Shown here piece by piece: positions 62,277 to 64,000 of a stretch of DNA of 64,000 nt (positions are counted from its first letter, which is position 1; each line of letters begins with the position of its first letter). A model generated the notes under the pieces. That model ran no database searches. It was not told the origin of the DNA and saw nothing but the letters and a program-made list of their open reading frames with translations. Source of the stretch: Novosphingobium profundi. GTDB taxonomy: Bacteria; Pseudomonadota; Alphaproteobacteria; Sphingomonadales; Sphingomonadaceae. A program made the translations under genes and the position numbers. The DNA lies in assembly GCF_020524485.1 (NCBI RefSeq), contig NZ_JAIVLF010000006.1, forward strand, positions 248,001-312,000. Direction: 5' to 3'.

Positions 62277-62999
62277 ATGGCACGCGTTGCGATTGTTACT
62301 GGCGGCACCCGCGGTATCGGAGAGGCTATTTCCCTGGCTCTGCAGGACAGGGGCCACAAGGTTGTTGCGAGCTACGCAGGCAACGATGAAAAGGCCAAGG
62401 CCTTTACCGACAAAACGGGTATTCCCGCCTACAAGTGGGACGTGGGCGACCACGAAGCGACGCTCGAAGGCGTGGCCAAGGTCGCCGAGGAAGTCGGTCC
62501 GGTCGACATCGTCGTCAACAACGCGGGTATCACCCGCGACGGCGTGCTCCACAAGATGAGCTTCGAGGACTGGAACGAGGTGATGCGCATCAACCTCGGC
62601 GGGTGCTTCAACATGGCCAAGGCCACCTTCCCCGGCATGCGCGAGCGCAAGTGGGGCCGCATCGTCAACATCGGCTCGATCAACGGCCAGGCTGGCCAGT
62701 ACGGCCAGGTCAACTACGCCGCGGCCAAGTCGGGCATCCACGGCTTCACCAAGGCGCTGGCCCAGGAAGGCGCCAAGTACGGCGTCACCGTCAACGCGAT
62801 TGCGCCGGGCTACATCGACACCGACATGGTCGCGGCCGTGCCCGCGCCGGTGCTGGAAAAGATCGTCGCCAAGATCCCGGTCGGCCGCCTCGGCCACGCC
62901 TACGAGATCGCCCGCGGCGTCGCTTTCCTGTGCTCGGAAAACGCCGAGTTCGTGACCGGCTCGACGCTGTCGATCAACGGCGGCCAGCACATGTACTAA
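62277..62999 (+). CDS. phaB: Acetoacetyl-CoA reductase (NADPH)
   Basis: 240 residues from ATG 62277, with AAAGG seven bases upstream. Short-chain dehydrogenase: VTGGTRGIGEAISLAL, NNAGITRDGVLHKM, active Ser in IVNIGSINGQAGQYGQ, Tyr/Lys in VNYAAAKSGIHG, and NAIAPGYIDTDMVAAVP. This pattern is PhaB rather than FabG (ITRDGVLHKM and the GQ-rich loop). It makes (R)-3-hydroxybutyryl-CoA for polyhydroxybutyrate. phaA and phaC are not in the window. Confidence 0.92.
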   Translation: MARVAIVTGGTRGIGEAISLALQDRGHKVVASYAGNDEKAKAFTDKTGIPAYKWDVGDHEATLEGVAKVAEEVGPVDIVVNNAGITRDGVLHKMSFEDWNEVMRINLGGCFNMAKATFPGMRERKWGRIVNIGSINGQAGQYGQVNYAAAKSGIHGFTKALAQEGAKYGVTVNAIAPGYIDTDMVAAVPAPVLEKIVAKIPVGRLGHAYEIARGVAFLCSENAEFVTGSTLSINGGQHMY

Positions 63000-63006
63000 G
63001 ACACCA

Positions 63007-63095
63007 GGACGGGCGACCTCACCTTTCTCGGCCAAGGCGGCGTGCGAAAGGTGAGGTAGACGGGGTGGGGAGCCCGAGGGCGATGGCCCTCGGAA
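63007..63095 (+). repeat. Structured intergenic repeat, copy F (lacks first hairpin)
   Basis: Begins right after the phaB stop with ACGGGCGACCTCACC, has the central dyad (ACCTCACC/GGTGAGGT), and the second hairpin CCGAGGGC-GATG-GCCCTCGG (63074-63093). The CAAGGGG hairpin present in the other five copies is missing. Between convergent phaB and the LuxR-type gene. Confidence 0.9.
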
Positions 63096-63117
63096 ACCCT
63101 CTCTTTCCAACCTGGCT

Positions 63118-63891
63118 TCAAGACATCCAGTAGCCGACCACCTTCCAACGTCCGCCTTCCGGGCTGAGCGAGACAGTCTCGATGACGTTCGCCTTGTTGG
63201 CGAACTCGCTCTGGAACTTGACGACCTTGAGCCCGCTCGGCGGGCCGGGCACGGCTTCTTCGCCCAGCAGGCGCCGGGTGACGACCTCGCCAAGCGGCGG
63301 GCGCACCTGCGCAGCCAGGCTTGCCCAGCGCGCGGCCGTATTCTGGGCCTGAAAGGCCTCTCCGGTTTCGGCCCAGCTTTTCTGCCATTCTCCCTCGTCG
63401 ACAAGGCGCAGCCAGGCACGCGCCGAAGCGACCGACGCGCTCTCCACGCCTTGAGCCTCGGGTACGGACGGGGGCGAAGCGGACGGGCTCTGCATCAGGA
63501 GAGCGGCAACGAGGGCAAGCGACATGACAAGGACTCCGCCGAGCGCCCAGACCAGAAGGAGCCGGGTCTTCGAAGCGCGTTTCGGCTCCCCCCGATCTGC
63601 CGTGCGATCCGGGTAGAGCGCAGCCCCCATTTCCGTGTCCCCTTGCAATTTGGGGGTCGAGTTCGCGCCCAGCCCTTCCTCGCGATCCAGGAGCAGACGG
63701 GCCGCTTCCCGGCTGCTCGAAACCGCCATCTTGCGCCGCGCGTTGCGCAGGCGCTCGTGGATGGTGTGGACCGACAGTTCAAAGTGGCGCGCCAGAGACT
63801 TGGCGTCATGCCCGCGCGCCATCAGCCGCAGCGTTTCCTTCTCTCGCTCCGTGAGGGCCGCGTAGCCGTCCTGAAGGTCCCCTTCTGCCAT
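63118..63891 (-). CDS. Membrane-anchored LuxR-type HTH protein with DUF4019-like domain
   Basis: 257 residues from ATG 63891 (an in-frame ATG at 63903 is less well placed relative to its ribosome site). Unlike most LuxR proteins the HTH is N-terminal: LTEREKETLRLMARGHDAKSLARHFELSVHTIHERLRNARRKM. One helix follows (LLLVWALGGVLVMSLALVAALLM), then a periplasmic C-terminal domain (ARAWLRLVDEGEWQKSWAETG, VKFQSEFANKANVIETVSLSPEGGRWKVVGYWMS) that matches DUF4019. It may sense an envelope signal and regulate transcription directly from the membrane. Targets unknown. Convergent with phaB. Confidence 0.84.
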   Translation of the reverse strand: MAEGDLQDGYAALTEREKETLRLMARGHDAKSLARHFELSVHTIHERLRNARRKMAVSSSREAARLLLDREEGLGANSTPKLQGDTEMGAALYPDRTADRGEPKRASKTRLLLVWALGGVLVMSLALVAALLMQSPSASPPSVPEAQGVESASVASARAWLRLVDEGEWQKSWAETGEAFQAQNTAARWASLAAQVRPPLGEVVTRRLLGEEAVPGPPSGLKVVKFQSEFANKANVIETVSLSPEGGRWKVVGYWMS

Positions 63892-64000
63892 GATCCCATC
63901 CATCTCCACGCGTCCGCGCAATCACTTGCCCCGCAAAGCCTAGAGAGCGTCCCGCAGGCGCGGCACCCCAAAAAAATCGTAGGCGGCCCGGGGGCGAGCC

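Overview
This is a chromosomal window from a high-GC alphaproteobacterium, most likely a Sphingomonadaceae member (Novosphingobium/Sphingobium-like). The supporting signs are the TonB-dependent receptors with Sphingomonas-style plugs, ctrA, exosortase-A-type exopolysaccharide genes, the leuS-lptE-holA block, phaB, and the HIG1/DUF1272/DUF3576/DUF4019 proteins. I saw no prophage, insertion sequence or CRISPR array. The genes are mostly housekeeping and envelope functions, arranged in short operons.

Region by region. 1-4.0 kb (minus): two tandem exported amidohydrolases, the first cut by the window edge, and a POT peptide transporter. 4.4-6.4 kb: ihfB, tRNA-Leu(UAA) and a Cas4-like/DEDD fusion nuclease. 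6.5-16.7 kb (plus): an M20 peptidase, a large Asp-box propeller protein and two TonB receptors, which together with the first block look like a peptide-scavenging island. 17-25 kb: a PilZ protein, an LD-carboxypeptidase, a LOG protein, glmM-DUF1272-thiD, a dicarboxylate-type symporter, an HNH nuclease and gluQRS. 25-34.4 kb: HIG1 protein, cobalamin adenosyltransferase, 3-hydroxybutyryl-CoA dehydrogenase, mutS, maeB and trmB. 34.7-42 kb: lrgAB, ctrA, an exosortase-A-associated ligase and glycosyltransferase, and an Ala/Pro/Glu-rich membrane protein. 42-48 kb: gltBD. 48-54.7 kb: an orphan chemoreceptor, catalase, ung, an RNase D-like protein and lptC-lptA. 54.7-61 kb (minus): a polyprenyl-phosphate sugar transferase and the DUF3576-leuS-lptE-holA group. 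61-64 kb: a putative outer-membrane protein, phaB, and a membrane-anchored LuxR-type regulator.

The most interesting pattern is not a gene. It is a dispersed, strongly structured intergenic repeat of about 120 bp present six times (near 19.5, 26.9, 33.6, 34.6, 50.3 and 63.05 kb) in both orientations. It has two 8-bp hairpins with 4-base loops that are mutually complementary in most copies, flanking a longer central dyad. The closing pair of the first hairpin covaries (C-G to T-A), which argues for selection on folding. Four of six copies lie between convergent genes. Other points are an orphan Cas4-like/DEDD nuclease directly after a tRNA gene, an amidohydrolase lacking the HxH metal motif beside an intact paralogue, and dyads in the leaders of a TonB receptor, gltB, ihfB and phaB.

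All family assignments come from reading translated motifs; no database search was run. Start codons were chosen by ribosome-binding sites and family length, and several are GTG or TTG.
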